DNA of 64,000 bases from Pseudomaricurvus hydrocarbonicus (lineage in GTDB: Bacteria; Pseudomonadota; Gammaproteobacteria; Pseudomonadales; Cellvibrionaceae), in the NCBI RefSeq assembly GCF_011602365.1, contig NZ_JAAONZ010000011.1, forward strand, positions 103,849-167,848. The letters run 5' to 3'. Of the stretch, positions 9,261-17,856 are shown piece after piece; position 1 is the stretch's first letter, and the number at the start of each line of letters is the position of its first letter. The notes beneath the pieces are model-generated. The model did not search any database. It was not told the DNA's origin and saw only the letters and a program-made list of their open reading frames with translations. Both the position numbers and the translations under genes were made by a program.

Positions 9261-10297
9261 ACGTTAAGGTCCCCTGAAGTAATTGTGGGCCAAAGCGCTT
9301 CTGAGCCCATCTCGCATATTGATTTCCCGAGAAGCTTTGACCAGTATGTCGCTGAACCATATTCACTGCGCCAGGACCATAGCCTACGGGTCAATGGGTG
9401 CAAGCTATATTCTTGGGTAAAACCAATAGCACCATGCACAGCATGAGCAGTTGAAGCTCCAACACTGGCGGCATCGGATGTACATATCTTGGCCGCCATC
9501 AACTGTAATGTCGGGAATGCAGAGCCAGACTCTTCAAAAGCGGCCTGAACTGAAACTCTCGCGGCCGCCACATTCTCAGCAACTACAGCCAGTTGGTGTT
9601 GGACAACCTGAAATTTTGTAATTGGCTTCCCGAATTGCACCCGCTCATTTCCGTATTCTGCCGAAACTCTTAGCAGCTCTTCTAAAGCACCGATTATCTG
9701 GGCCGACCGGAGCATAGCTCCGCCTTTCAGAAGAACTTGACTGTCAAGATTAGATGGCAGTGCGCTGCTATCTATCGGTAAATAATTCTCGAAGATAAAA
9801 TCATCACGGGATTCACCAGCTAAGTTAGTAGATAATGAACTGGATGCCGCGGAATTTGGCTCAAGAACAACAACAACAGGGGATTCGGAGCCTACGACGG
9901 TGACCAGCTTATCCACATAACGTCCCCAAGGCACCTGCCGTACGCTACCTGAAAGGAGCTTGCCGTCCCACTGTAAACTATTCTCAGCAGCAAAAGACAC
10001 TGCACAATTCAAACCTTGCAGCCCGCAGGCCCCCAGGAGCCAATTCGAAAGAATTGACTCAGGTAAGGGTAAAGGTAAGCAAAATCGGCCACACAACTCA
10101 ATGACACCATTCAGCTCCTCCCACCCAAGTCCTGTACCGCCAGACTCTTCTGGAGCTGCCGCCAAACTAAATCCTGACGATTGCAATAAGTCCCACAGAG
10201 GCTCCATCCAGCCCTGCTCTTCGCTAGCTTTCACCAAATCCAATGTCACCTGATCAGCAAGCAATTTTTCCAACGTCGATTCGAAGATTTCTTTCAT
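9257..10297 (-). CDS. Acyl-CoA dehydrogenase, short subunit of a likely heteromeric pair
   Basis: 346 residues, shorter than usual and divergent in the N-terminal half. The C-terminal domain keeps VQFGKPITKFQVVQHQLA and HAVHGAIGFTQEYSLHPLTRR. The canonical GGTxEI catalytic segment is absent and reads WRSEYGSATYW. Directly upstream (10346-11491) is a full acyl-CoA dehydrogenase with that segment. Adjacent unequal FadE-type genes commonly encode alpha2beta2 enzymes in steroid and side-chain degradation, which I infer here. It overlaps the hydratase gene by 4 bases. Confidence 0.88.
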   Translation of the reverse strand: MKEIFESTLEKLLADQVTLDLVKASEEQGWMEPLWDLLQSSGFSLAAAPEESGGTGLGWEELNGVIELCGRFCLPLPLPESILSNWLLGACGLQGLNCAVSFAAENSLQWDGKLLSGSVRQVPWGRYVDKLVTVVGSESPVVVVLEPNSAASSSLSTNLAGESRDDFIFENYLPIDSSALPSNLDSQVLLKGGAMLRSAQIIGALEELLRVSAEYGNERVQFGKPITKFQVVQHQLAVVAENVAAARVSVQAAFEESGSAFPTLQLMAAKICTSDAASVGASTAHAVHGAIGFTQEYSLHPLTRRLWSWRSEYGSATYWSKLLGKSICEMGSEALWPTITSGDLNV

Positions 10298-10345
10298 GCG
10301 TAAAACCAGCCTTGTTTATCTTTCTTCATATAAAGCTACAAGCAC

Positions 10346-11491
10346 TCAGCGCAGGCCAAGACCACGAGCTATAATTCCGCGCAAAATCTCTCTGGTTCCA
10401 CCGCGTAACGAAAAAGAGGGGGCTTGTTGTGTCAAATAAGCCAGAACTTTGCTGTAGTCGTTACCACCCTGGGTAGAGGGTAAGGTTTCCAGTATCGACT
10501 GAGCAATTTCTGGTATTTCTTGTTCAAAGCCCACACCAAAATCTTTAACACACGATGCAGACCAGGCAGGGTTGGCTCCAGCATTGAGCTGTCTCGTTAC
10601 CGACAAAGACATATTTCGTAATGTAAGCAGACGAGCAGTCAGCCGGCCTATTTCCTTCGCTTGATAAGCGTCGGGATATTGACCGACTTCATCAATCATG
10701 ACTTTCAATAACGCCATTGAGCTCAGGAAACGTTCTGGGCCACTGCGCTCAAAGGCCAGCTCAGCGGTAACCTGATGCCAACCTTGACCCTCAGATCCCG
10801 CTAGGGCCTCGTCAGGCAACTCAACATTATCAAAGAATACTTCATTAAAGTGCTCCGCCCCGGTTAGATCTTTAATAGGGCGAACCTCAACACCAGGTAA
10901 CGAAAGATCGATGATGAACTGAGACATTCCGCCATGGCGACTTTCAGACTCACTGGTTCTAACCAAAGCAATCATATAATGTGAATGGTGCGCATTGGTG
11001 GTCCAAACCTTTTGTCCATTTAACACCCACTTGTCACCAACTTTTTTGGCGTTGGAACGTATCGATGCCAAGTCAGACCCTGAATTTGGTTCACTCATGC
11101 CGATGCAAAAATAACTTTCACCGCGACATATTGCAGGGAGATAGGACTCTTTCTGCTCTTCTGTTCCATAGCGCAAGATCAAAGGGCCACTTTGGCGATC
11201 CGCAAACCAGTGCGCAGACACCGGAGCACCCGCTGCAAGCAACTCTTCAATAACCACATATCGAGAAAATGCATCGGCATCAGAACCACCGTACTTTTTC
11301 GGCAGAGCCATGCCAATCCAGCCTCGCGCACCAAGCTTTTGGCTAAATTTAGCGTCGAAGCCCATCCATGAATCCGCTCGCACAAGTGCTGAGCAGTGTT
11401 TTAATTCTTCTTTAAGAAAAGCTCGAACCTCTGACCGCAACCTCTCGGCTGCAGGGGGAACTCGACAATAACTAAATTCGTTTATGGACAT
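10346..11491 (-). CDS. Acyl-CoA dehydrogenase, catalytic-type subunit
   Basis: A 381-residue FAD enzyme with GMSEPNSGSDLASI, LNGQKVWTTNAHHSHY and the C-terminal LRGGTREILRGIIARGLG, in which the Glu of GGTREI fits the catalytic base position. It lies 48 bases upstream of the shorter dehydrogenase gene and 185 bases downstream of the amidohydrolase gene. The pair probably forms a heteromeric dehydrogenase acting on a bulky acyl-CoA. The substrate is unknown. Confidence 0.92.
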   Translation of the reverse strand: MSINEFSYCRVPPAAERLRSEVRAFLKEELKHCSALVRADSWMGFDAKFSQKLGARGWIGMALPKKYGGSDADAFSRYVVIEELLAAGAPVSAHWFADRQSGPLILRYGTEEQKESYLPAICRGESYFCIGMSEPNSGSDLASIRSNAKKVGDKWVLNGQKVWTTNAHHSHYMIALVRTSESESRHGGMSQFIIDLSLPGVEVRPIKDLTGAEHFNEVFFDNVELPDEALAGSEGQGWHQVTAELAFERSGPERFLSSMALLKVMIDEVGQYPDAYQAKEIGRLTARLLTLRNMSLSVTRQLNAGANPAWSASCVKDFGVGFEQEIPEIAQSILETLPSTQGGNDYSKVLAYLTQQAPSFSLRGGTREILRGIIARGLGLR

Positions 11492-11676
11492 TTATAAAAT
11501 CTCACCCATCGCCAATACCGGACATTCAAATATCGGTTGTTATAAAATTATACGACGACGCTGCCGCCACACTCATTTGCAATAGTTAATTCTATTCGCA
11601 TTTGCAGATGTGGCCGTCATTATGAAACCGCCGCCGTCCTCTGTTTACCGAGGGTGGGCGGTGTTTCATTGATGGA

Positions 11677-12984
11677 TTAAAGGGCAGTATTGGCATCAGC
11701 CTCTGAAAACATTCGATTAATATCTCCAGATGTGACCGGCTTACTGGGATCTCTCTTAGGTGCAGCGCCACCCATGCCCAATGCTGGTGATGTATCAACG
11801 TGTTCTGCCAATTTCCGCAGCGCTCCAACTGTGCAGTTTTCTCGCCCAAGAATTGAGAAAGGATCGTAAGAATACTCTCTCATCACATTCAAGTGGGTAA
11901 TTTTATTGATTTGTTCGTCGGTTAAGCCCTGACACTGAGACCAGAAGGTTTCAGCCGACTCAGGCCATGTGCAATCTGAATGTGGATAATCAGTTTCGAA
12001 AGCGACCATATCCTCACCGATTGCATCAAGATTTTTCAGACCAAATTCATCTTCAATAAAGCACGACATGATATGCTTACGGAAAACGTCACTGGGCTTC
12101 AATCCGTTGAAATTACTGTTGGTCCATGCGTGATGGTGACGGTGGGTAAAATCGGCACGCTCAAGCAGATAAGGAATCCAACCTATGCCACTTTCGGACA
12201 ACGTCATACGAAGATCAGGATATTTCTTCCACATGGGGGCCCACAACCAATCCGCCGCCGAGTTTGAGATAGACATGGGCATCGACGTAATCCATGCGTC
12301 AATAGGTGACAAATCTGATGCGTGCTCTGGCTTAACGCCCGTGCCGATATGACAGCAAATCATGACCTTATTATCGGAACAAGCCTTCCAGAACGGTTCC
12401 CAGTGGGGATCATGGATTGATGGATAGCCATGTAACGCTGGATTGTCGGAGAATGAAACTGCATGCACCCCTTGGCGTGCCATACGAACCACCTCATCGG
12501 CCGCTGCCTTCCCATCCCACCACGGGATCAACATCAATGGAATAAAGCGTCCGGGGGCTGCGTTACTCCAGTCGTGCAGATGCCAGTCATTGTAAGCCTG
12601 GATAGCCGCCAGACTGAGTTTTTTATCCTTACTCATCTGGAAACGTTGACCTGCGAAGCCCGGGAAAGTAGGAAAGCACACTGAACCGAGCACACCATTG
12701 GCATTCATATCATCTACACGAGCTTTAACGTCCCATGTACCCTGGCGCATTTGCTCATAACCAAGTGGCTCCATCCCATACTCTTCTTTAGGTCGGCCTA
12801 CCACTGAGTTTAATCCCATATATCCAGTAGCTTCACCGTCAAAAACCCAAACATCTCTGCCTTTAAGGTTTTCAACTTTAGGCTGATGCCCTTTGTATTT
12901 TTCTGGCATGTGTCTATCAAAAGCGCCGCGAGGCTCGATAACATGATCATCGACACTAACAAGAATAACGTCTTCAAGTTTCAT
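11677..12984 (-). CDS. Amidohydrolase family metal-dependent hydrolase (ACMSD-like)
   Basis: A 435-residue TIM-barrel amidohydrolase_2 protein. Metal-ligand candidates are the N-terminal SVDDHVIEP, CCHIGTG mid-protein and the late Asp in ETDYPHSD. The family includes decarboxylases and C-C or ester hydrolases. In such catabolic clusters it often opens or decarboxylates a ring intermediate before beta-oxidation, which is inference here. GGGAG precedes the ATG by about 9 bases. It is the first gene of the operon running to 7302. The 185-base gap after it contains a weak GC hairpin at about 11630-11660 without a T run. Confidence 0.88.
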   Translation of the reverse strand: MKLEDVILVSVDDHVIEPRGAFDRHMPEKYKGHQPKVENLKGRDVWVFDGEATGYMGLNSVVGRPKEEYGMEPLGYEQMRQGTWDVKARVDDMNANGVLGSVCFPTFPGFAGQRFQMSKDKKLSLAAIQAYNDWHLHDWSNAAPGRFIPLMLIPWWDGKAAADEVVRMARQGVHAVSFSDNPALHGYPSIHDPHWEPFWKACSDNKVMICCHIGTGVKPEHASDLSPIDAWITSMPMSISNSAADWLWAPMWKKYPDLRMTLSESGIGWIPYLLERADFTHRHHHAWTNSNFNGLKPSDVFRKHIMSCFIEDEFGLKNLDAIGEDMVAFETDYPHSDCTWPESAETFWSQCQGLTDEQINKITHLNVMREYSYDPFSILGRENCTVGALRKLAEHVDTSPALGMGGAAPKRDPSKPVTSGDINRMFSEADANTAL

Positions 12985-14423
12985 TTCTTTTTCTCCCTTA
13001 TTGGAATCAGAGCTTACGTTAAAGGCTTTTTTTATGGTTTCATCTAATAAAATATCTATTAACTCAACCGATAAACCCTTTTTATAAACTAATCAAATAC
13101 GGTACTTACTGTGTGAAATTATCGCGACCACTTCTATCTGAACAAATATCTACTGAAGCTTATCGCACTATTACGTGTTGAATTTAGCGTAAGAACTTTA
13201 AGAACTTATTAATTGAGTTCGACAGAGACTATTTTGCCAGCCTTAAACCTCTGCCATGTATATTATCTGGCCGCCTGTCTTCACACCGCTAATCCACAGC
13301 GAATACAAAGTGAATAAGTCTTCGACCTTATTTACTATTGGCTTATTTTATACATATTATTAATATCTGTTCAACTTAATATTTGAGATGTACTTTACTG
13401 GCGATCAAACGAAAGCGCTTTTGCCCTTGTTTGAAGTAAGTGAGTGCCCTAGGTCCCGCCTTAATCAGCCCCTTGCAATTGGCAGATACAGCGGATTACC
13501 TACTTTGATGTGCCCCGATTCAGGACTATCAGGGGTTTAAACTGTTGATGGCTCCCCTGAGTAAGATCACATTGCAGCTCTCTGTACCAGGCTTTATGCA
13601 ATTTATGGATAAGTGACTGATTATTCGCACACTTGAAATGATTAATATGAGATGGCGATATAGTGTCTAAAGCTAACCTGATGAAATATGTAGATAATTT
13701 ATACTTCCAGAGAGAAATATTCGAATAAAACGCCAGCAAGTATCAATACAACTTCCCTGAAGGATTGATTTGATAAGGCCAAGTTTAATTGATGCAGCAG
13801 AAAACACCCTTCGGTTCAAATAAACCTTTCCGGACATTTACCCGTTTGGGAGGCGCAAACTGGCTACTTACTGTATACGACCTGATATTTGGACCGCGTC
13901 GACCTCAAAAACATTACAATCAACGAAATCGCCACATCACAGCAAAAGTAATGAATCATTCGGGCAATGAATTCAGCCTAGCCATGCTGCTTAGCCTCGT
14001 GGCACCTCCTTTGCGGCGAGTGCAAACGCAGCTGACTGGAATATCACAAACTGACGTTCAAAGGCAAATTGGCCCGATACCCTTAGTTTTAACGGTCAAT
14101 AGGGAAAGCTTACCTACAAAGCCCCCCGTACTCACAGTTCAATGCGTAGAACAGGTCTATACGGGTGCTAAAGACATGAGTCGACTAAATCAACTCTGAC
14201 AAAGGAATTGCTAATCTATAAAACCAACAGCAATAACAATGTAGTTATAGCGCTTTCTTCCCGGTCAGAAACACAATAGCGTTGCCTACACAGACACATG
14301 GATTTGGCTGGAATCTTTGACTCATCGACAAATCTTAGTTTTCAGGAATTTCTTTCACTATTTTCCCGCTTTACATAAGATAGCCCTGTAACTATTACAC
14401 CAATCTACTGTGAGGCTTTAATT
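12985..14423. other. Gene-poor spacer
   Basis: About 1.4 kb with no gene I can support. It starts as the AT-rich promoter side of the amidohydrolase operon. Open frames of 79 codons (13500-13739, minus) and 136 codons (13789-14199, plus) exist, but neither has a recognisable motif, a good ribosome site or protein-like composition. No RNA gene or long repeat was seen. Confidence 0.5.
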
Positions 14424-14660
14424 ATGATGGGTACAGAGGGTGATGCATGTCCTTTTGAATTTAATTTTGAACCGGATACGTTTAAAGTGGGTGACACTAT
14501 AAGTTACCGGGTACCTTCTCTGGGGGACTTCCCTTTTGTCGGAGAAATTAAAGCTGTTCACAATGACCACATTGAGATTATCAACCCTAGTGAACCCGAC
14601 CAACTTCTTAGAGCAACTCGTGAAAGCCGACCTGTTGTTTCCGACCAAGATGCGTTGTAA
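14424..14660 (+). CDS. Small acidic hypothetical protein
   Basis: 78 residues, acidic, with no signal peptide or membrane segment. The central part (VGDTISYRVPSLGDFPFVGE, then KAVHNDHIEIINP) alternates like a small beta-barrel. A TGAGG lies about 10 bases upstream of the ATG pair at 14424/14427. Codon use looks genuine. I do not recognise the family. It lies upstream of the lipocalin-like gene at 14916 on the same strand. Confidence 0.6.
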   Translation: MMGTEGDACPFEFNFEPDTFKVGDTISYRVPSLGDFPFVGEIKAVHNDHIEIINPSEPDQLLRATRESRPVVSDQDAL

Positions 14661-14673
14661 ATTCTCTCCAACA

Positions 14674-14886
14674 CTACTCAATTAGCGTCAACCAGTGACT
14701 GCCAATCAAACCTGCTGTAAGTCGCTGCTTGCCTTTATCATCGTCCCGTAAAATCAGTGGCTGATCTCTGTAAAATTCCAACATTTGTCCTAAAGACAAA
14801 TAACTAACATCTATGAAGCCGGCATTTAACTCTATACTGCTCGAACCAACACGTTTACTGCAGCACTGAGACCTATCCTTGGTCAC
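14674..14886 (-). CDS. Possible small hypothetical protein
   Basis: 70 codons from a GTG at 14886, convergent with the small acidic gene and 13 bases from its stop. The C-terminal half (SLGQMLEFYRDQPLILRDDD, then GKQRLTAGLIGSHWLTLIE) looks protein-like, but there is no clear ribosome site or known motif. It could be a remnant. Confidence 0.3.
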   Translation of the reverse strand: MTKDRSQCCSKRVGSSSIELNAGFIDVSYLSLGQMLEFYRDQPLILRDDDKGKQRLTAGLIGSHWLTLIE

Positions 14887-14915
14887 TATATTTATAATAA
14901 TAGAGGCGAAAAACC

Positions 14916-15968
14916 ATGAGCAAAATCAATCAGTTCGGTGATTACCCAATCATTGATGATGCCAGTCATTTCCAGCGTGTCCCAGTTGAGGACAATGCAG
15001 AACACTTTCAGGACCATGCAGGTCTGTTCCTTTGGGGCACAGCTGGGGATGTCGATCTATTTTTTGGTGCAACCATGTACCATGTAGGCGGTCGCAAGTG
15101 GGGGTTTGACGATGGAGCACTTAACCAGAGCTTTTTATTAATTACCCCCAACGGTCGTGATGGCCGTACAATGACCAACGACACGTTTGTTTCAAATCGT
15201 ATGGATCCCATGTGTCGCTTCGATTTTAAAGAAACCGTCGAAGATGACAAAGTAACCTGGCAGGCAGGCAACCGGATAATCACTTTCAGTGCGCCTACTT
15301 GGACGGTAACAGGCGAGCATTTTGGTATCGACCTTGACATCACCTTCACTGCAGAAGGCAAGCCGGCCCCCTATCATGGCGACTGGGCAGGCTTAGTGGA
15401 CCGCAAAGTGGCAGGCAACGAGGTTCTCTGTCACGGAGAAGGCACCTGTACTTACGAAGGTAAAACCTACCGCCTGGAAAATGGCTTTGGCGTAAGGGAA
15501 CGAACGTTCCTCGGCCGCAATTTTGATGTACCGTCACTTCTCGGGCTCGGTAAGGGCTATTTATGGAGTTGGACTTTCGCACCGGAAATCAAAGTGTTTT
15601 ATTTTGAACAGGGGGGATCTGGACACCACGCCGGACGGGTTTTTCTCAAAGAGGGATTGATTGATTTCAGCGGTGAACAGACCACAGTAGAAGTACTTGA
15701 AAGCTGGACAGATCCTCTTACCCATGAGAACCGTGCCACTCGCATGATTGTCTCGATGAAGTCTGAAAAGGGGGAGTTGGAACTGGAAATCAACACTTGG
15801 CGCCGCATGATTTTTGGCTTTCACCTACTGGAAGCCTACACCACTCACACAGGTAAAGCTGGGCGTGCCAGTGGCAAATTTACCTATCCAGATGGTAGAG
15901 TCTTGAATATTAATGACGAAGTGGCGTACATGGAACATGGATTTCCCACGCCCAGTATCGCCGCCTGA
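14916..15968 (+). CDS. CrtC/AttH-like lipocalin-fold protein
   Basis: 350 residues rich in beta strands, with no signal peptide. Features are the N-terminal FLWGTAGDVDLFFGATMYHV, the mid-region GFGVRERTFLGRNFD and a WSWTFAPEIKVFYFEQGG segment, a pattern I associate with hydroxyneurosporene-synthase/AttH-like proteins that bind or hydrate hydrophobic ligands. This family call is by general resemblance, not a decisive motif. AGAGGCG lies 8 bases before the ATG. The proximity of lipid/isoprenoid-type enzymes is consistent with a role on hydrophobic substrates. Confidence 0.6.
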   Translation: MSKINQFGDYPIIDDASHFQRVPVEDNAEHFQDHAGLFLWGTAGDVDLFFGATMYHVGGRKWGFDDGALNQSFLLITPNGRDGRTMTNDTFVSNRMDPMCRFDFKETVEDDKVTWQAGNRIITFSAPTWTVTGEHFGIDLDITFTAEGKPAPYHGDWAGLVDRKVAGNEVLCHGEGTCTYEGKTYRLENGFGVRERTFLGRNFDVPSLLGLGKGYLWSWTFAPEIKVFYFEQGGSGHHAGRVFLKEGLIDFSGEQTTVEVLESWTDPLTHENRATRMIVSMKSEKGELELEINTWRRMIFGFHLLEAYTTHTGKAGRASGKFTYPDGRVLNINDEVAYMEHGFPTPSIAA

Positions 15969-16169
15969 TAACCCCTGTAACCAAGGTGTTTGGAAATTTA
16001 TACACTAGGCATCTTGGTAACCGAAAACATCGTGTATGTCCAAACACTGCTGTATGGGTAGTGTCTAGCTCGTTCAGAGGTACTATGAGTTCTAGGATGA
16101 TCAAAACAAGTTGCTGGTATTAATCATATACGCCAACGCTACGCAATGATATACAACGGTCAGGTATCA

Positions 16170-16366
16170 AGGGTGATGATGCCGATTATATCCCAGGAGT
16201 TTATAAAGCCCTAGACATCATGCAATTAGCCCTGCAGGAGCTACCCAATGGGCCGACGTTTGTGCACCCTGAAGATGACGAGACAAACGCTGACATAGGA
16301 GCTATACGTCGTGATGATCTGGTAGATCGTTGGAGCCATACAGCACTATATGTGGGAGAGGATTAA
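16170..16366 (+). pseudogene. Remnant coding fragment, family unknown
   Basis: The frame ending at the TAA at 16364-16366 reads GDDADYIPGVYKALDIMQLA and continues through an acidic, protein-like tail ending SHTALYVGED. The first in-frame ATG is at 16220, leaving 48 residues. There is no ribosome site and upstream frames are broken, so I take it as a decayed 3' end. The surrounding 15969-16414 holds nothing else except a hairpin at the right end. Confidence 0.35.
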
Positions 16367-16377
16367 AACGAAACGTC

Positions 16378-16410
16378 GGTCTTGCTCCACAATTAAGTAA
16401 GAGCAAGACC
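16378..16410 (-). terminator. Hairpin after the phosphotransferase-like gene
   Basis: GGTCTTGCTC and GAGCAAGACC form a perfect 10-bp stem with a 13-base loop, 5 bases beyond the stop of the gene at 16415. On the minus strand it is followed by a moderately T-rich stretch, so it is a plausible but not textbook terminator. Confidence 0.55.
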
Positions 16411-16414
16411 TGTT

Positions 16415-17770
16415 TCAGGCCAAAATGTCGTCCTCAATATGAATGGCCGAACGGCCGATACCTATTTCAGAGCACACCTGAATTTTCCGGGTTAATTGGT
16501 TGTGAAAGTATTGTATCAGCTCTTGATCGTGTTCAGCTCCCGCCTGCTGAACAAACTCTTCGAGTTTTTGTTGCAACTCTGGCATTGACTCACATTTTCC
16601 GACGAAGGATACAGCTTCAGTCAGAGCCAATTCATCGAGTTGGTCTGCATACTGATCCATGATCTGAGCATAATCGAGTAATCGCAGAACGCATTCCTTA
16701 CTCGCCTGTTGAAGCTCGTTATGGGTCTCAAAGCTTGCAGCCATATCGTCAATCATACTATGCAGTGATTGATTTCGTTTATTAGGCTCCAACAGCTTTG
16801 CAGGTGTTTGCAGTGTCACCCCTACATTTTTTGCCAGAGCATTCAGCAAAGTACGGCGTAAAGCCAAATCCCATTCCAGATAAACATCATGCGGGTCCCC
16901 AGGCTTAGGGTTTTGAATCGCTCCAGCAAATTGCATACAAGCCACCGTTGAAAATACCGCATGATGATAACGGACCACCGCCTCTTCTACTGGCACACCG
17001 CTTACTTCGGCATAATAATCACACAAAACTGAAATCGCTTCGCCGGTGGGTTCGTAGGAATGGCGCATGGCCATAGTCGCCAGATCTGTCATCGGGTCAC
17101 CAATCATGGCAAACTCAAGATCATAGACCGCTTTGATCTCTCCCTGATCAAAAAGGAACTGACCGGCATCAAAAGCAATAAATGAGGGTTTTGTACGATG
17201 CTGGGGAACATTATCACAGAGCCAACGCATGGCAAATTCAATCAGAGGCTCAGGCGCTACTTTGTTTTTTTGATACAACGGCAGGTAAGCCTTAATCCCC
17301 GCCTGCGCAATTTCTTCAGCGCCCTGCGGTAAATCGATACCGATCTCAGTGAACTTCTCGACAGGTAAGTTGTGCATCGCCACTAAGGCATCAATATACT
17401 GACGTGCAACATCTCTCCTTTCCTCGTCCGTGGCGGCAGAAGCTACATCCCGTGTACCTGGAACGGACTCCATAATAATCGCCACCGGATCATCACACAT
17501 ACCGTAAATACGCGGCGCCGGAATACCATTTTCTCCCAGAACCGACAGAATATCTGCTTCCCGTTTTAATTCTGGAAAGGGTACCACATCGCTTTCACGG
17601 TCCCCTCGTACATACAATTTTAGGGTTTCACCCCGGCATATCACATCGACAAACCAAGACGGCCGCCAACGGACTTGGCGTTCCATCGCCGTTACAGTTC
17701 CCCCCACGAGGGTCTCAATACAATTGCGTATTTTTATTTCTGTTTCATCCAACAGCTCTAACTTCGCCAT
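16415..17770 (-). CDS. Aminoglycoside phosphotransferase (APH)-like protein with altered catalytic loop
   Basis: 451 residues, longer than a typical APH. The N-lobe has SWFVDVICRGETLKLYVRG and PFPELKREADILSVLG; the metal-binding segment is YDLEFAMIGDPMTDL. The usual HGDxxxxN catalytic loop reads FIAFDAGQFLFD: the Asp is kept, but His is missing, the loop is shorter and Asn is replaced. Family members near acyl-CoA dehydrogenase genes are thought to phosphorylate hydroxylated substrates; with this loop activity is uncertain. The C-terminal 120 residues are extra helices. It lies after the terminator of TonB receptor 2, so it probably has its own promoter. Confidence 0.85.
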   Translation of the reverse strand: MAKLELLDETEIKIRNCIETLVGGTVTAMERQVRWRPSWFVDVICRGETLKLYVRGDRESDVVPFPELKREADILSVLGENGIPAPRIYGMCDDPVAIIMESVPGTRDVASAATDEERRDVARQYIDALVAMHNLPVEKFTEIGIDLPQGAEEIAQAGIKAYLPLYQKNKVAPEPLIEFAMRWLCDNVPQHRTKPSFIAFDAGQFLFDQGEIKAVYDLEFAMIGDPMTDLATMAMRHSYEPTGEAISVLCDYYAEVSGVPVEEAVVRYHHAVFSTVACMQFAGAIQNPKPGDPHDVYLEWDLALRRTLLNALAKNVGVTLQTPAKLLEPNKRNQSLHSMIDDMAASFETHNELQQASKECVLRLLDYAQIMDQYADQLDELALTEAVSFVGKCESMPELQQKLEEFVQQAGAEHDQELIQYFHNQLTRKIQVCSEIGIGRSAIHIEDDILA

Positions 17771-17794
17771 AAGTGGGTGATCCCCTCAAAGCCA

Positions 17795-17832
17795 ATAAAA
17801 AAGCCGCCTGTAGGTGAAAAACCGGGCGGCTT
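17795..17832 (-). terminator. Rho-independent terminator of TonB receptor 2
   Basis: AAGCCGCC and GGCGGCTT form an 8-bp stem (17801-17832). On the minus strand it is followed by six T, 25 bases after the receptor stop. Confidence 0.88.
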
Positions 17833-17856
17833 AAAATTCAAGATATTAACTCATCA

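Noticed and set aside
13500..13739. 79-codon minus-strand frame
   Set aside because: Starts without a ribosome site and shows no family resemblance.
13789..14199. 136-codon plus-strand frame in the large spacer
   Set aside because: No motif, no ribosome site, composition not protein-like; kept only as a note in the spacer entry.
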